From Dirofilaria immitis (taxonomy: Eukaryota > Nematoda > Chromadorea > Rhabditida > Onchocercidae), in contig JAKNDB010000068.1 in NCBI GenBank assembly GCA_024305405.1, positions 1,606,501 through 1,670,500 of the forward strand: a stretch of 64,000 bases of DNA, read 5' to 3'. Below the pieces are notes generated by a model. The model did not search any database. It was not told where the DNA came from and saw only the letters and a program-made list of their open reading frames with translations. Both the position numbers and the translations under genes were made by a program. Position 1 is the first letter of the stretch. Each line of letters begins with the position of its first letter. Shown in pieces: positions 14,896-27,933 of the stretch.

Positions 14896-16856
14896 TAGAA
14901 TTCCTTTTATCTAAAGTAAAGTGATTGTGATTGATAAAGCATCTATGGAAATAATGTAAAAACGTAATTAATCAATAGATTTGTATGAAATGAGAAAACA
15001 TTTTTCTTTGGATTGATCAAAAAATTTGATATTAGCTGAAATAATAATAAACTTTGTATGCATCAAAATAATTTAAGCAAGAATTTGATATCACTTGCAA
15101 TAATAATAAACTTGATATCGGATGTAGTAATAATAAACCTGTTGATAAATCTTTATTGACAAGCTATATTTTTTTATGGATACAAAAAGCAAAAAAAAAA
15201 AAATTCGATATCATCTGTAATAATAATGCTAAACTTATCGATAAGAGCTTTTGTTGAAATAGAAAAATTTTGAAATAGACAAAAGTGATTATTAATTAAA
15301 ATTGAACAATACATATACATATTAACAGCTGACCTGAAAATTAAGCAAAACAACAATCAACAATATCATCATCATTATCATTATCATTATCATCATCATC
15401 ATCATCATCATCATCGTTTCATTGATATTTTGCAAGTATTGAAAATTTTTGCGGAAGTAGTAATATATTGTTGCAATATGAAGTTCAAAAGATTTTACCG
15501 ACAATTTTATATTTCGGCTGCTTTTCTTCCCTCTAATTTATCACAATTTATAGCAAAAACAAAATAATTAAAATTCTCAAAATTTTCATAACAAATACAT
15601 CATTTCTAGCTATTATTGATATTTTTGCAAAATTTCTCGAATCATTGTTTACAATCATTCGAATAATTACTTACGAATAATAGCTAAATTATACAGTCAA
15701 CAAACGAAATGAAATATCCGATAAATCTCTTAGAAAGATAATTTTAGTATCAACATTTTGCTAAAATTTACCATATTCTATGAATCATTTTCGGAAAATT
15801 TCATCTAGGAAAAATTTTTCCAACAAAAAAAAAGTTTAATTTTTCCAGTAGTAATACCTAAAATTTCAACATAAAATTTTCATAACAAATACATCATTTC
15901 TAGCTATGAAATTTTCCAACATAACGCTGAAATAGATCAAAGTGATGAAAGAAGTTGATAGATAAAAATTTATCGTTTTTAAAAATTAGTTAAAATCTAC
16001 AAATAATTTTGATTTATTCTTTTAGCAATTAATATAGCTGTGGCTATCAATAATATAAATTTTAATAAGAAATCGCAAATTTATTTTTTATAAACTTTTG
16101 GAATCATTTTTTTTCGCATTTTAATGAAAGCCAATAATTTAAGATATGAAATAGCTCAATTAGAAACGAAAATCAAAATATTATAATATAAAATTTTGTT
16201 AGTAATTGCTTAATAGATATTTAAATTTATGTTCCTTTTCAGTTTTGAATTATAATTTGAATTTAAAATGTTTGAAATTAGTATCACTTCTAACATGAAA
16301 TTCAAGTTTTGAGACGAAAAAGTTTCATAGCGATACTAATAAATTTAGTTGTTTTTTAAGTGCGTCCGAGCAGTTTTTTTTTGGAGATGTCGAAAGCTCG
16401 TGCTGATTGAATATTAATAATGGGCCGTTTAATATGCAAGGTGTTTTATTGGCTGTTGCCGATCTTAAGTTGTTGCTATCGGTGGACGGGTAAAATATTA
16501 GCCGTTCGGTGAGATTATAGCTGGTGAGGTTATAACTGGTTTCTTATGCTAGAAATATCTGTTGCGATTTTCGCTACGTGTGTTGCGAGTAACGCTGCGC
16601 TAATTTGCAGTTTTTACATTCTTTTGTTTTTTGCTTTAATCTTTTGCTAATATTACTAAAAAAAAAGTTAGAATTGATAAGTTGCCAATTAGTGATATAA
16701 TCAATTTGCGTAGCATAATAGCTATCGCTAGAGTAAATTGGATGGAGTGATGCGACAGAGGATGAATGTTTGGTTTATCGTTAAATTGAAATGTGCATTG
16801 TCGATCGTCGCAATTTGCATGATGACTTACTACATGAATAATCAGGTTAATGTTTT

Positions 16857-16858
16857 AG
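16857..16858 (+). other. Probable spliced-leader acceptor, RNPS1
   Basis: The sequence aatgttttAG lies 12 nt before the RNPS1 ATG at 16871, with no upstream coding exon. This fits a trans-splice acceptor; the assignment is inferred. Confidence 0.55.
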
Positions 16859-16870
16859 GGTTGGCTCAAA

Positions 16871-18926
16871 ATGGTGGAAGGAAAACCAAATGATAGAGAA
16901 AGTAAGAAGGAAGTGAAGAGACGACGTGAGTCGAGCAGTACTTCTTCTTCGGATAGCTCATCGGAATCTTCTGAAACTTCATCGTTCAGCGATTCTTCTT
17001 CGTCATCACGCTCTGCTACATCATCGACTACGGAATCCTCTAGATCGCCTACTCCCAGAAAAGCAACTAAAGGTATTCTTATTCAAGCTTCGATATTGTT
17101 CACTGTAATCGTGAAGGACTTCGCTTCAAATTTTATGTGACTATCTTGATGTTTTTTTAATATAAACAAATATGACATGATTTCATAGCTATCGCAAACT
17201 AATTTCATGACTGTATGGTTTTTTCATTTAAACGTCATATACATCTTTGTGAATGACTTTAGAGCATCATCTCCTAACCTTGCCATAAATTTTTGAGACA
17301 GTTATTTCGCGGAATTTGGACGTACTGGGCAGAGGAGACAGTTTAAGTAGAAGAGTAAAGAAGAAAATACTGGGATTTTATTTTCACTTCGCCACTGGGA
17401 ATAAATGGGAAATAAAAGAATGCATCTTTATTTTTGCCTTTTTCTCATGACTGAATTCTATTTTCTGTTGCAAATTAAGAATTTGCACCTTTGTTTTGCT
17501 CAATAAAGGAGAATAAAATTCAGACCGAGCACGAAGTCCAGCTCGTCGCTCGCGTTCACCACGAGCTGGTGCGCGAGCAGAACGTAGTGAAAAGGCAGTT
17601 ATCGCATCCTCTCGTCGTTCACCGACTCCAGAACGACGTCGCCGACGTTCATCGCCATCTCCGAAACGACGACCATCACCATCACCTAAAAGACGAGATC
17701 GCAGTGGTAGTCGCGATAGAGATAGACGTAATCGTTCGCGTTCTCGCGAGCGTAAGGTAGTTTTTTTACTACTTCACGATTTTTAGAGTTTTAAATTGCT
17801 TTTTGATTTTACCACTTAACTACGTCAATTTTAAAATTGCGCTTTTCTGTGATAGTTTAGTACTTGATAAAAATAATAAATAAAAATAATTTGATAGTAT
17901 CAAGATCTTTACTTTCAGGCAAGTCCAGTTCGCAAAGCAACTCCACCACCCCGTCGTCTATGTGTGCGTAATTTGAGCCGCAATGTTACAAAGGAGCATT
18001 TATCGGAAATTTTTAGCGTCTACGGAACTTTAAAAACCTGTGAATTACCTATGGATCGACAACACACGCATCTCGGCAGAGGTTTTCTTTTTAATTCTAC
18101 ATCACAACTTAGTTTAGCAAGATTTGCCATAACTTTCCTTAAAAGGTATTCTAATTTGAAGATCATACACGGTGCAGCAGTATCCTTAATTCCATTTCAA
18201 TTCCTTTTAAAGAATTCGTCTCGCGAAGTTTCTTATCGAATTAACTTTGTCGGTGATGAATGTGACAGAGATTTTTGCTTTTTCAAATGTGTGTTGTTTT
18301 CCATTACTATATATTCTTAGGATATGGATACGTGGAATTCGAGCAACCAGAAGATGCGGAGAAAGCGTTAAAACACATGGACGGTGGACAGATTGATGGC
18401 CAGGAAGTCACTTGCGAGCTTACACACCCACCTCGTTCGGCGCTTAATGGAAGTGGAAGACGCCCGCTTTCACCGCTTCGGTGAGTTCAGTATTTAAATC
18501 ATGTAAAAGTTCCATAATGGACAAAAGTGGTAGCAATGGCATTTTTCAAAGTATGCCATTTTTCTTGCTAATGATGAATATTGCCGAAGCTTTCGAAAAA
18601 ATTAAAAAGATGTTGTGGCTGATTAAGAACAAACGATCTAAGATTAATCTTTTAAATATTTTCTGTTCATTTGCTTTTGTTCAAATGAATGATTAGGAAT
18701 CGTTCTAATTATTTAGTTTTTGATGGCCTTATCAAGTTCAACTTTTTGTCCTACTTATGTATTTCGATTTTTTCAATATAAATTCAGATTCCGTGGTCTA
18801 TCACCACGTAGATACCGTAGCCCGCCTCGCGCCCATGGAACTGGTGGAAACATGGTGCCATTGGGACCAAGTCGTTTCAATCGATCTCGAAGCCGCACTC
18901 CACGACGTCGACGTAGCCGCTCATAA
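16871..18926 (+). CDS. rnps-1: RNA-binding protein with serine-rich domain (RNPS1)
   Basis: Five exons (16871-17072, 17524-17756, 17919-18081, 18321-18480, 18788-18926) with matching phases encode 298 aa, close to the usual family length of about 300. The N-terminus is Ser-rich (residues about 20-65) and is followed by an RS/SP-rich segment (RSRSPRAG, SPSPKRR). A single RRM spans about residues 155-230, with RNP2 LCVRNL and RNP1 RGYGYVEF. The C-terminal tail is Arg/Ser-rich (FNRSRSRTPRRRRSRS). RNPS1 is a nuclear splicing activator and an exon-junction-complex/ASAP-associated factor. An AATAAA follows at about 19195. Trans-splicing to an SL is likely. The symbol follows the vertebrate name; the worm gene name may differ. 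Confidence 0.93.
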
Positions 18927-19638
18927 ATGGCTTATTTTTTGTTCTTGTTCCGTTGTTGCTTTTTTATCAATTAACAAAAAAAAATTTAAGGGGAACTAGG
19001 TGGAGATTTTTATGCAACTTTATGTAACAAGCCATAATGTGTAACATGGTCAATCTAAACCGCTGCCTGAAGAACAGTTCAAACTCTGCACTCCGATAGC
19101 GGTTCCACAAGCTAGTAAATTAATGTTATTGGAACAATCTTTGTTTCTTTGTGTTTATCGTATCTATTGTTTACTTTTTCTTTTACTGTATTTCAATAAA
19201 TAAAATTTTGTTGTGGCTAATTAAGGTAAAAGAAGACGCAGATGTGCGATTAACAAGGTCTATGCAAAAAAAAAAAAAAAAAAAAGAAAGCAGAAACAAA
19301 GTGGTGAATGCTTGATTGTGATATGCAAATTTTGGAATAATCCAGCTATAAGTCACTCGTATACTACAACAAAAGACATCTTTCACTAAAATTGAATATT
19401 TATAGGGCATATGAATAGAGCCAGCGATAACCAACGATGCAGGGATAAATAAAGAAGAAAAAACTGATTGCATTCAATAATTGTTTATTATCAGCGAAAA
19501 CAAGCATATTATGTACAGAGTAGAAACGATGTTAATAGAACCAAGGAATCATTTCGGTTACAATTTATCCGGGAATCATTACAAACCTGTCGAGATTTCA
19601 TAGTTTTCAATAACTAATAATTAAGTGATACGAGACTG
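18927..19638. other. Convergent 3' spacer
   Basis: Holds the RNPS1 3' UTR (polyadenylation signal near 19195-19205), an A20-type run near 19266, and the 3' end of DDRGK1. No gene is seen. Confidence 0.6.
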
Positions 19639-22053
19639 TCACTTCACTTCTGGTGCATGCTTCACAGGTTGTGATTCTAAAGCAATTAATTTATTGCTAT
19701 GCTCAATTAATTCCGCTCTCGATACTCGACCACGTTGGTTGATAAATTTCGCGACTGAAAATAATATTTGTGCGAATTAAATTTTTTCATTTTAACGTGT
19801 GTGGTCGCAAGAACTTACATCTTTTGTAAGTTTTCCCTGCGTGTAAGTTATGCAAATTACTGAATGTCTTATTAAGTTTATATTCTGAATAAGGAAATAA
19901 CACTGCAAGAAAGACTTGCATGAGTCCTATTTCTTGTACAAATACTTTAATTTTGATTTAAAATGTATGCATAACATGTTAGAAATGTTAGAACACAAAA
20001 ACAGCAACCTTCGATATCAATAATAAACAATCAAGTTAAACTAATGTATTAGCTAACCAGCTTGAAGCTCATCTGAAGTAATATGAATAAATTTCCCGTG
20101 ATCGTCCATTATTCCAGTCAAAGTGCCATTGCCAACCAGAAAGTTAAGTCGATCTGCCGCATCTTCTGCACGCAGATTGAAATGAGCACCCAATTCGTCT
20201 ATATTAACAACCTGTACGTTCGTAAAAATTAAAACAACAATTTTTTCATTCTTGAATAATTACGACCACTGATGGTGAAACGGTAATAACAAAATATTAG
20301 AATTTCAATATTAAATCACTTCTTTAAATATTTTCTAATCCCATTTTATTACGATACAGTTCAAATTCCTTACACATCATATCGCTAAATACATGCTATT
20401 TGTACATACCAACTCAAATATATGAACTTAATATATGAACTTTTCTAATACTTGGTACTTAATATTTCTTATTCAAACTGGTGACATATTTTACCAAGAT
20501 ATGGGACTTAATAAGGCTAAGAAAGAGAAAAGATAATAATGTCATTTTAACCCAACTAAATGTAAGGTATGTCTCATCACCATTATCAACAATCAAATCA
20601 AACTGAATTAATGCATAATATTTCAAAAATTAAATGACAAACTTTAGCCTTGCGAACATATTCTTCGAATTCGCGTAGTAAATTCTGTGATTCCTCTGCA
20701 TCAACTTCATCGAATCCTTCTTCATCAATCGCGAAGGTTTCTCGAAGCTAGAAAAATTTATTTTCCTCGAAATGAGAAGAATATGCCATATCATCAAACA
20801 GTACAAGTTATAATATGTCAAAGTCTTTCCAGTTTCTTGAAGATAAAATAGCCAATATCAAAATCATATAATTTAGATAAACCTTTCGATATTCTTCTTC
20901 CTCTCGCTTCTCACGTTCCTCTCTTTCCTGACGTTTCCTTTCACGTTCTTCTTCTTCTTTTTTATCTCCTGTTCACGTTCCCTCTGTAAGCGTTCTTCCT
21001 TTTGATGCTCCAATTGTTTTCTTTCTTCTCGCTCTAACAATTCCTAAAGAAATCTTAAGTAAGTAATAAGTATTAACATTCTACAACCAAGTTTAAACAA
21101 CTTACAGCTTCTCGTTGCTTCCGTCGTTCTTCTTTAGCCTGAAGTTTCGCCAGCTTTTTCTTGCCAATATGTTCATCTTTATTTTGCTTAACTAATGGTA
21201 ACTCGTCATCTTCTGCAATTAGTTGAATGAATTTCACTTTTTTAATTCAATCATTTAAAAATTATTAGATTAATAACTCGCAGATTTACACTATTTTCAA
21301 TTTACTGAAATATGAATTTACTATGCCAAGCTAATTCTTCTCATATGAAAGTTTTACAAATACAAAATTCTCAGAGGCAGTTAAAAATGTTACTGCTATT
21401 TCTTTTCGAATATTTTCTCACTTACAGTATGCAATATATGCGTCATTTAATTAATATAAAACGATAAAAGTTCTCATTTAACAAAATTCATTCATCATTT
21501 AATCAACTAACAAAATTACCCTGTTCAGAATCACCAACAGCATGATTGAGAGCACTTCTTACAAAACCCATACCATCATCATTATCATCATTTACATCAT
21601 CACGTATTCGTCGACGTGTTATTTGCCTTCGTCGTCCACCAACAACTGCAATTTCACACAAATTGATTTATTTAATTAGAAAAAAAAAACTGAATAAAAT
21701 ATTATAAATTCAATCGAAACAATATTTGTTAATAAATATAAATATTATAGAGATGCAACATTGAACTATTTCGAATAAATTCATACCTGATTTCAAATAA
21801 ATTGATAAATATGGCAAATTTGGAATATCTCAAATCAATCTTATCAATCTTAAAATTAATGCAAATTTTTACCAACAACATCACGTTCATTTCTTGGAGC
21901 ATGTTGTTGATCAATTACCATCGCACGTAACGCTTCTTTACTCTGTCGAAGTCGTTTCTCATCAAAATATAATTTAATAAGGAAAAAATTATAAATATTA
22001 GTGCTGTCATCAAAACAGCAACAGATCCAAAGCCAATAATCAAGTTCTACCAT
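19639..22053 (-). CDS. ddrgk1: DDRGK domain protein 1 (UFBP1)
   Basis: Seven exons: 22053-21873, 21645-21520, 21212-21106, 21043-20883, 20747-20643, 20211-20058, 19754-19639; about 315 aa. DDRGK1 is an ER-anchored adaptor of the UFM1 ligase UFL1. Order: N-terminal membrane segment (GSVAVLMTALIFIIFSLLNY), basic and acidic linker, Lys/Glu-rich coiled coil (KKKLAKLQAKEERRKQREA), then the C-terminal winged-helix/PCI-like domain (KVVNIDELGAHF, ITGIMDDHGKFI-type motif seen as LTGIMDDHGKFIHI, VAKFINQRGRVSRAELIEHS). Three places are short of bases: two near 22041-22044, one in an A3 run at 21955-21957, one in an A6 run at 20958-20963. With these added, the membrane helix and coiled coil lie in one frame. 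An SL-like acceptor (AATTTTAG) sits about 26 nt upstream. Confidence 0.9.
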
Positions 22054-22079
22054 TCCTTTTTTTTCTTTTTTAATAAAAC

Positions 22080-22081
22080 CT
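22080..22081 (-). other. Probable spliced-leader acceptor, DDRGK1
   Basis: On the minus strand TAATTTTAG ends 26 nt before the ATG at 22053, and no coding exon is seen upstream. Inferred trans-splice site. Confidence 0.45.
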
Positions 22082-22379
22082 AAAATTACACTAGATTAGT
22101 ATAATCCGTGAATTTTGCAAATAATATCAAATAATCAAATTATTCCAATAATTCATATGAGAAATATATTGGCTTTACTTTGAACTAATAATTCGCAAAA
22201 AAATCTATGATACTAAGATGGATTAAAAGATTATATCCTAGGTGTTAAGAATCCCGGAAAATTTTACAGGATCTAACATTAGATGACGGCATCCAATAAT
22301 AGCAGTATCATAATATTAAATTATAGAAATCTTCGTGATACTGTATCCGTTATTACTGTAAATCATATGTTCTCACTAA

Positions 22380-22690
22380 AATTCCTCCATTCTACTCATT
22401 CATTTATCATTGATGGAATCCGATGATAATCAAAAATTTTACCAATCATTTAGGAACATTTTCCCCGTTCTACTCAACATTCAGGGAATCTGATGATAAT
22501 CAATAATTTTACCCATAATTTGGAAACATTTTCCCATCCTATCCATCATTTAGCAAATCCTATGATAATCAAAAATTTTACCCATTATTTAGGAAAATCT
22601 TTCTTCTCTGTTCATCATTCAGGAAATTTGATTTGTATAATCAAAAATTTTACCCACTATTTTGGGAAATTTTCCTTCCTGTCTACCGCT
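22380..22690. repeat. About 62 bp imperfect tandem repeat, 5 copies
   Basis: Repeats share the core gatgataatcaaaaattttacc followed by catttaggaa and ttccc. They lie inside the DDRGK1/EF-Tu divergent promoter interval. Divergence between copies is moderate. Confidence 0.8.
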
Positions 22691-22825
22691 CAGGCTTCGA
22701 GGCATTCTTCAGATGGTTATAAGCTGGCACGGCCGCTCTTCAGTTATATTTTAATTCTCAATTGATGACATCTGTTTTTGATAAGTTTATTATTCAGTGG
22801 GTCAAAGGTGATCGTAACTATTTTT

Positions 22826-22827
22826 AG
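22826..22827 (+). other. Probable spliced-leader acceptor, mt EF-Tu
   Basis: aactatttttAG lies 17 nt before the ATG at 22845. Inferred trans-splice acceptor. Confidence 0.55.
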
Positions 22828-22844
22828 GCTGTTTGGTAAAAGTG

Positions 22845-25800
22845 ATGCTGGTGTACTCTGTTTACCATCGATCCTTGCTAGCAAGTCCCAGTAAGTTCCG
22901 TATTTTCTCGGCTTTGTAGGTTAAATATCAGTATTGATCATTAGCTGTTCCAGGTTTTATATATTTTCATGATAATAGCTTTAAGATGAAACTATTAGTG
23001 CCTTATCTTTTTTTGCCTTATTTTCTTGCATTTTTCATTTTTGCAAAGGACTGGAAAAAGTTAGAAGTCATAGAATGATGGAATAATAATATCATACTTT
23101 TGTTATCAGATCTATTGTTAGTTTTTTTTGATGATAAACCTGATAAGTTTGTCATGTTGCAGAGATAGTGAATGCTACAGCAGGTTTTCGAGACAATTTT
23201 TTGACAAAATTGGCCCAAACACAGCATGCACGATGCTTTGCTATTCCGGGAACAAAAGAAGTATTCAAAAGAACGAAACCTCATTTAAATGTTGGTACCA
23301 TTGGACATGTAGATCATGGCAAAACAACACTCTCTTCAGCTATTACCAAAGGTTTTAGCAATTTTTAGTGTTTCGTATTTGAAACTTATTTTCCGATAGC
23401 TTTTGATTAGCTTTTTATAAGTTCTCATACCAAAATTATTCCATTTAAACTTGGTTAAAAGTTTTTCGCTTTTCATAAATTCTCTTACCAGAATTATTCC
23501 ATTTAAATTAAGTTAAAGTTTTTCAGTTCTGGCAACAAAAAAGGTGCGAAATTTAAAAAATATGAAGAAATCGATAATGCACCTGAAGAAAAAGCTCGAG
23601 GTTAGTTATCTTCACATATTGATTTTATTCTTTGCGCTTTTTCTCTGTAACTATGAACTATTATATCCAGTCAAACTAGATTATCATTACTATTTTTTAT
23701 TTTGTGTTATTTATCCTTACTAGCCGAGCAAATATTTCATATAGTTATTACTGACTTCAGGACCTTTATAACCTCATAGATATCAATTTATTAATTTTTA
23801 CTTTTTCTTTTGATTTTTTAATTTTTACTGCGGATACTTGTCACATTTATAAACATTTCCATTTTGGAATATATATCTTTGATTACAATGAACACTTCGG
23901 AGAATTAAAACAAAGTATCTGTCTTCGTAACTAAAACATGAAATTATAAGAGATAAAATTTGGTTTCAGGCATAACTATTAATGCATTTCATTTGGAATA
24001 TGAGACAGAGAAACGGCATTATGCTCACATCGATTGTCCAGGTCATGCGGATTATATCAAAAATATGATTACAGGTACAGCACAGATGGAAGGCGCTATT
24101 TTAGTAGTAGCTGCTACTGATGGAGCTATGCCTCAGGTTGACTTTTAATCCGTTATAGTAAGTTTGTGAGGATCTTTTTTACAAAAATATTGACACACTA
24201 AATTAATAATTTTAAGTTATAATTTTTACAGACTCGTGAACACTTATTGCTAGCTCGACAAGTTGGTATTCCTCTGAAAAATATTGTTGTGTATCTAAAT
24301 AAAATAGACGAAGTGCCCGATAAAGAAACACATGAATTAGTTGAAATGGAAATGCGTGAACTTTTATCGGAGCTTAAATATCCTGCTGAATCACCGGTTA
24401 TTTTCTACAGTTCTTTTGGAATAAATAAGTTTTTTTTAGAAGTATTTCATTGCAGTAATGTGCAGTAGTTGTGTAGTTATGTGCAGAAATGATGTTTAAT
24501 ATTTTCTTTCAATTTTTGAATAAATTTAAGGGAACATTTTGATCGTTGCTATTGCAGATTTTTGAAAAATGTGATGCAGGGTCTTTGGATATGAATATTA
24601 TTTATGAGTAAGCTGTAGTGACTTTTTGTCAATTCAGCATAATATGACGATGAATTCCAGGTTGTTTTCGGTTCAGCGCTTTGTGCCCTAGAAGGAAAAA
24701 ATCCAGAAATAGGAGAAGAGTCAATCTGGAAACTTTTAGATGTTCTTGATAACTCATTCGTTATTCCAGAACGTCATCAGAATACAGAAGTAATGTTTCC
24801 CACTGAACATGTTTATGCTATCAAAGGTAATTATTTTTAGATGATAATGCACTACATGAAATGGTAGGATGTTTAGTAATTTTTTATACTAATTTTATTA
24901 TAAAAATTTGATTGGCAAATATTTTTTCCTTCAATTTGATCTGGTTTTTTCTTAATCCATTTCGTTAAATTTCCCATTTAAGTTAAATTCTGCATTGCGT
25001 TAATGAATTCATTTAAATAAAATTTTAGGCCGTGGTACTGTGATAACCGGAAAATTGGAAAGAGGTTCATTGAAAAGGGAGACAAAGTTGAATTAGTTGG
25101 TGCCGGAAAAGAATCTGTCAAATCGGTGGTTTCCAGTAAGTAGTTTTGGTTCACCATAATAACTTTTTTTTACTATTATTTTTATGCAGCTGTTTTGAAC
25201 TTATAATTATTTTTGAATTGTTCTAGATTTACAGGTCTTGAAACATTCAAGAAATCGCTTGACGTAGCGGAACCTGGTGACCAGCTTGGAATTTTATTGA
25301 GAGGTGTAGAAAGTAAAGCAATAAAACGTGGCAGTGTCCTCTTACCCCAAGGCCATAAACATGTTCCTACTGATAAAGTGGAAGCTCAGGTAATAATTGA
25401 GTTTTTTACAGGTTTCTAGTGTCTGCTTTTCAATCGAAATTGACGTACATTCACTAAAATATTTTATGAATAGATAATCTATCCTGAAATTTTATTATCA
25501 TTGCTGTAGGAACCATTTCTCCTCTACTGAGGGATTTTGGTCAAAACTGATATAAGCCAGTGGTAAAGAAAACGTTTTTTTAATAGTAGTCTCAAACTTG
25601 CTTATTTTTATCATTTTAGTTGTACATACTGAAACCGGAAGAAGGAGGTGCGAAAACGCCAATTGCAAACTATTTCACAGAGCATGTGTTTTCGTTAACA
25701 TGGGATTGTGGGGCGATGATCAAAATCAAAGGCAAAGACTTCATTATGCCTGGAGAAGTCGGAGAGTATGTTGTTTAATTCTCATGCTAAGTCTTTAATC

Positions 25801-26361
25801 ATCATATGCTATCCTATATATATATATTAGTGGGTAGCACTTTTTTGACATTTTAGAAGAGAAATTACGAATGCTATGATTTTATTATGTTTCAGGGTTG
25901 AATTGCATATGAATGCAATTCAGTTTATTGAACCGCAACAAAGGTTTACAATTCGAAAGGATCCAGTTACAGTCGGGACTGGCGTTTTTACTAAGGTTCA
26001 TCAACCACGAACAGAAGCTGAAAAGATAAGAAAACTACGAAAGCAGCGATGAAGGTTTACACTGATCTTTCCTTCTATTTTGTCAACTGTTTTTTCAGAT
26101 ATTTTAAGGTAGTAACTTATGCCCATGGAACATTAAAGAATTACGTAAAAATGCATTCATTGTAAAAAAATGAAGCTATATACCAATTTTTGTTCAAAAT
26201 TCTCTGCTCTTCTGATATATCAACTGCAGGCTGAAATGGAACGACTTGGCTTCAATCCATATGGTCAACAAATGGAAAGAAGGTTGAAACCTGATTATTC
26301 GAATAGTCCTAAAGAAGCTGCTGCAGTATCAAAACTTTTCGAAGAAAGTGCGGAGAAATAA
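22845..26361 (+). CDS. tufm-1: Mitochondrial elongation factor Tu with nematode C-terminal extension
   Basis: Eleven exons: 22845-22890, 23163-23351, 23527-23600, 23970-24136, 24232-24396, 24661-24826, 25029-25135, 25227-25389, 25620-25765, 25896-26054, 26230-26361; about 505 aa. It delivers aminoacyl-tRNA to the mitochondrial ribosome. A basic presequence precedes the GTPase domain: P-loop GHVDHGKT (about residues 63-70), [12 protein letters not shown] (in place of the usual NKxD with Cys), GSAL. Domains 2 and 3 follow ([47 protein letters not shown]). After the normal end (GVFTKV) about 62 extra residues follow, including [14 protein letters not shown], as in nematode EF-Tu1. Four positions lack one base: A6 at 23537-23542, TT at 25066-25067, TTT at 25228-25230, and 26048-26050, where the shortfall creates TGA before the last exon. 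Each repair restores both motif and phase. Confidence 0.93.
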
Positions 26362-27933
26362 AATGCTGATCAATTTCGTATTGCAATAATAGTAAAAATA
26401 TTATTCTCTCAAGATACATCAAGAATTTAAAAGTTAGTTCAAAAGTTTTAAATGCGGAAGTGATTTGCCACAAATTTAGTGCTCTTATTTGACGAGGTCT
26501 TGTTCATTTCATCCTTTACCAAATTAAAAGCGAAAACTCTGTCATTCTCACAGTTTTAAAATTCTGACTTTTTTGATCACTTTCGATGTCATGTTTTCCA
26601 TTGTCTTTGTTTCGATATCAGATCATTAACTAATGTCCTCACGACAATAGTTTGTCTGAATATAATTTGTTATGATAAAATAATTCCCTGACAAATCCAT
26701 AAAATCTATAGCCTTTATAATAATGGAATTAATAATTATTTATTGCTGATCAAGATGCAAACAAGTTCTATAAAAAGACACATTCAATGAAAGCATTGGA
26801 AATAATTGGAGGATAACTTTAAAAAATCCAAGTAAAATATTCAATTATCTATTATACCTATTCAAATAACTCAATTAGAAATTTCAAATATCCCATATCG
26901 AGATTTTCAATGAAAGAACGAGTTCAAAGAAAATACTTGAAGATTTGTTCTCAACCTAAAAATTTCCTAACCTTTCTCTAATTTTATTCTGAGCTTGTAA
27001 TAGTGAAAATTTCAAAATCTACTAAGTGTGTTTATAACTTTATCTAAACAATAACTGATCAGAGGTACAAAATAGAGATCGAAAGTAATCATGAGAAGTA
27101 TATCAAATTTGTATCAAAGATTTCCGATTATTATTATTACCATAAAGTGAAGCATGGCGCATGGAATGAATTGATAAAAGCTTACAAGTTGTTACTATGA
27201 TGGCATGACACATAAGGTTTGGCAAAGATGTAGAGGTAGAGTTAACAACTGAATAACCTACACGGAAAATAGACAAGAAAATTTTAAAATTATGCGAAGA
27301 ACTAACTGATCTAAATAAAGGTGAGAAATGCTCAAATGCTAAATGTAAAAACAATGATGAAGAGGAATTTTTTATATACAAGATCTTTTCATGAAAAGAC
27401 AAGATGGCAAGAATTTAAAAAGAAAACTAAGGACATGAGTAAAATAACTGTTCAAATCTCATTATTTCTTCATCAGCCCTGCTAAAGTACGGATAATAGC
27501 TTCGTTTTTGCGAACCATTTCCATCTTTTATTTTCAAAATATGTAGTCTCATCATCCAAGCTCTGTAATTGCATTTTTCACTTTCTGTATCTTAAATTTT
27601 TTTCTGAAAAACTGAAAAATTTTTCATTTAAAACTAATTTCCTGCGTTCTAAAAGATTTTAGCTTATATTTTGTATCAATGCGATATTTAAATAAGATAG
27701 CTTAATGCTACAGAAATATCTATAACCACTATTCATTTATTTACGAAGATATATTTAAAGTATCATAAATTATCACTCTCTGTCTTTCCTAAACAGTAAT
27801 AAAACCGAGAATCAAAATATGCCTAGTGTTATTTTGTTAACTATATTACAAAATTTATCGTGATAATCAGTTTTATTGTAACTACACTTACGCAAACCAA
27901 AATAAATGATATTCTGGTTGAGCAAAACTAAAA
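26362..27933. other. Convergent intergenic region
   Basis: 1.6 kb between the ends of EF-Tu (+) and the coiled-coil gene (-). It holds their 3' UTRs. The 99-codon minus frame at 27103-27402 has no domain, no splice partners and low-complexity Ser/Leu content; I do not call it. Confidence 0.5.

Larger units (their letters stand above)
7043..16856. other. Gene desert rich in simple repeats
   Basis: Nearly 10 kb between the divergent LRR and RNPS1 genes. It holds poly-A/T runs, AT dinucleotide tracts (9550, 9780, 10130, 10495), a GAGA tract near 8070-8090, a GA-rich tract at 11870-11920, and the minisatellites listed separately. I found no complete gene. Short minus-strand segments near 12040-12100, 13640-13740 and 14290-14440 look slightly coding-like but join nothing. 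Confidence 0.55.
22082..22844. other. Divergent promoter spacer DDRGK1 / mt EF-Tu
   Basis: A 760 bp region between two divergent genes. Positions about 22380-22690 hold an imperfect minisatellite, listed separately. The EF-Tu trans-splice acceptor is at its right edge. Confidence 0.6.

Noticed and set aside
26050..26052. In-frame TGA in EF-Tu as selenocysteine, readthrough or programmed frameshift
   Set aside because: No SECIS-like or slippery signal seen, and the same one-base deficit pattern occurs in many unrelated genes, so a sequence error is simpler.
27103..27402. 99-codon minus frame in the convergent spacer
   Set aside because: No domain, no splice partners, low-complexity composition.
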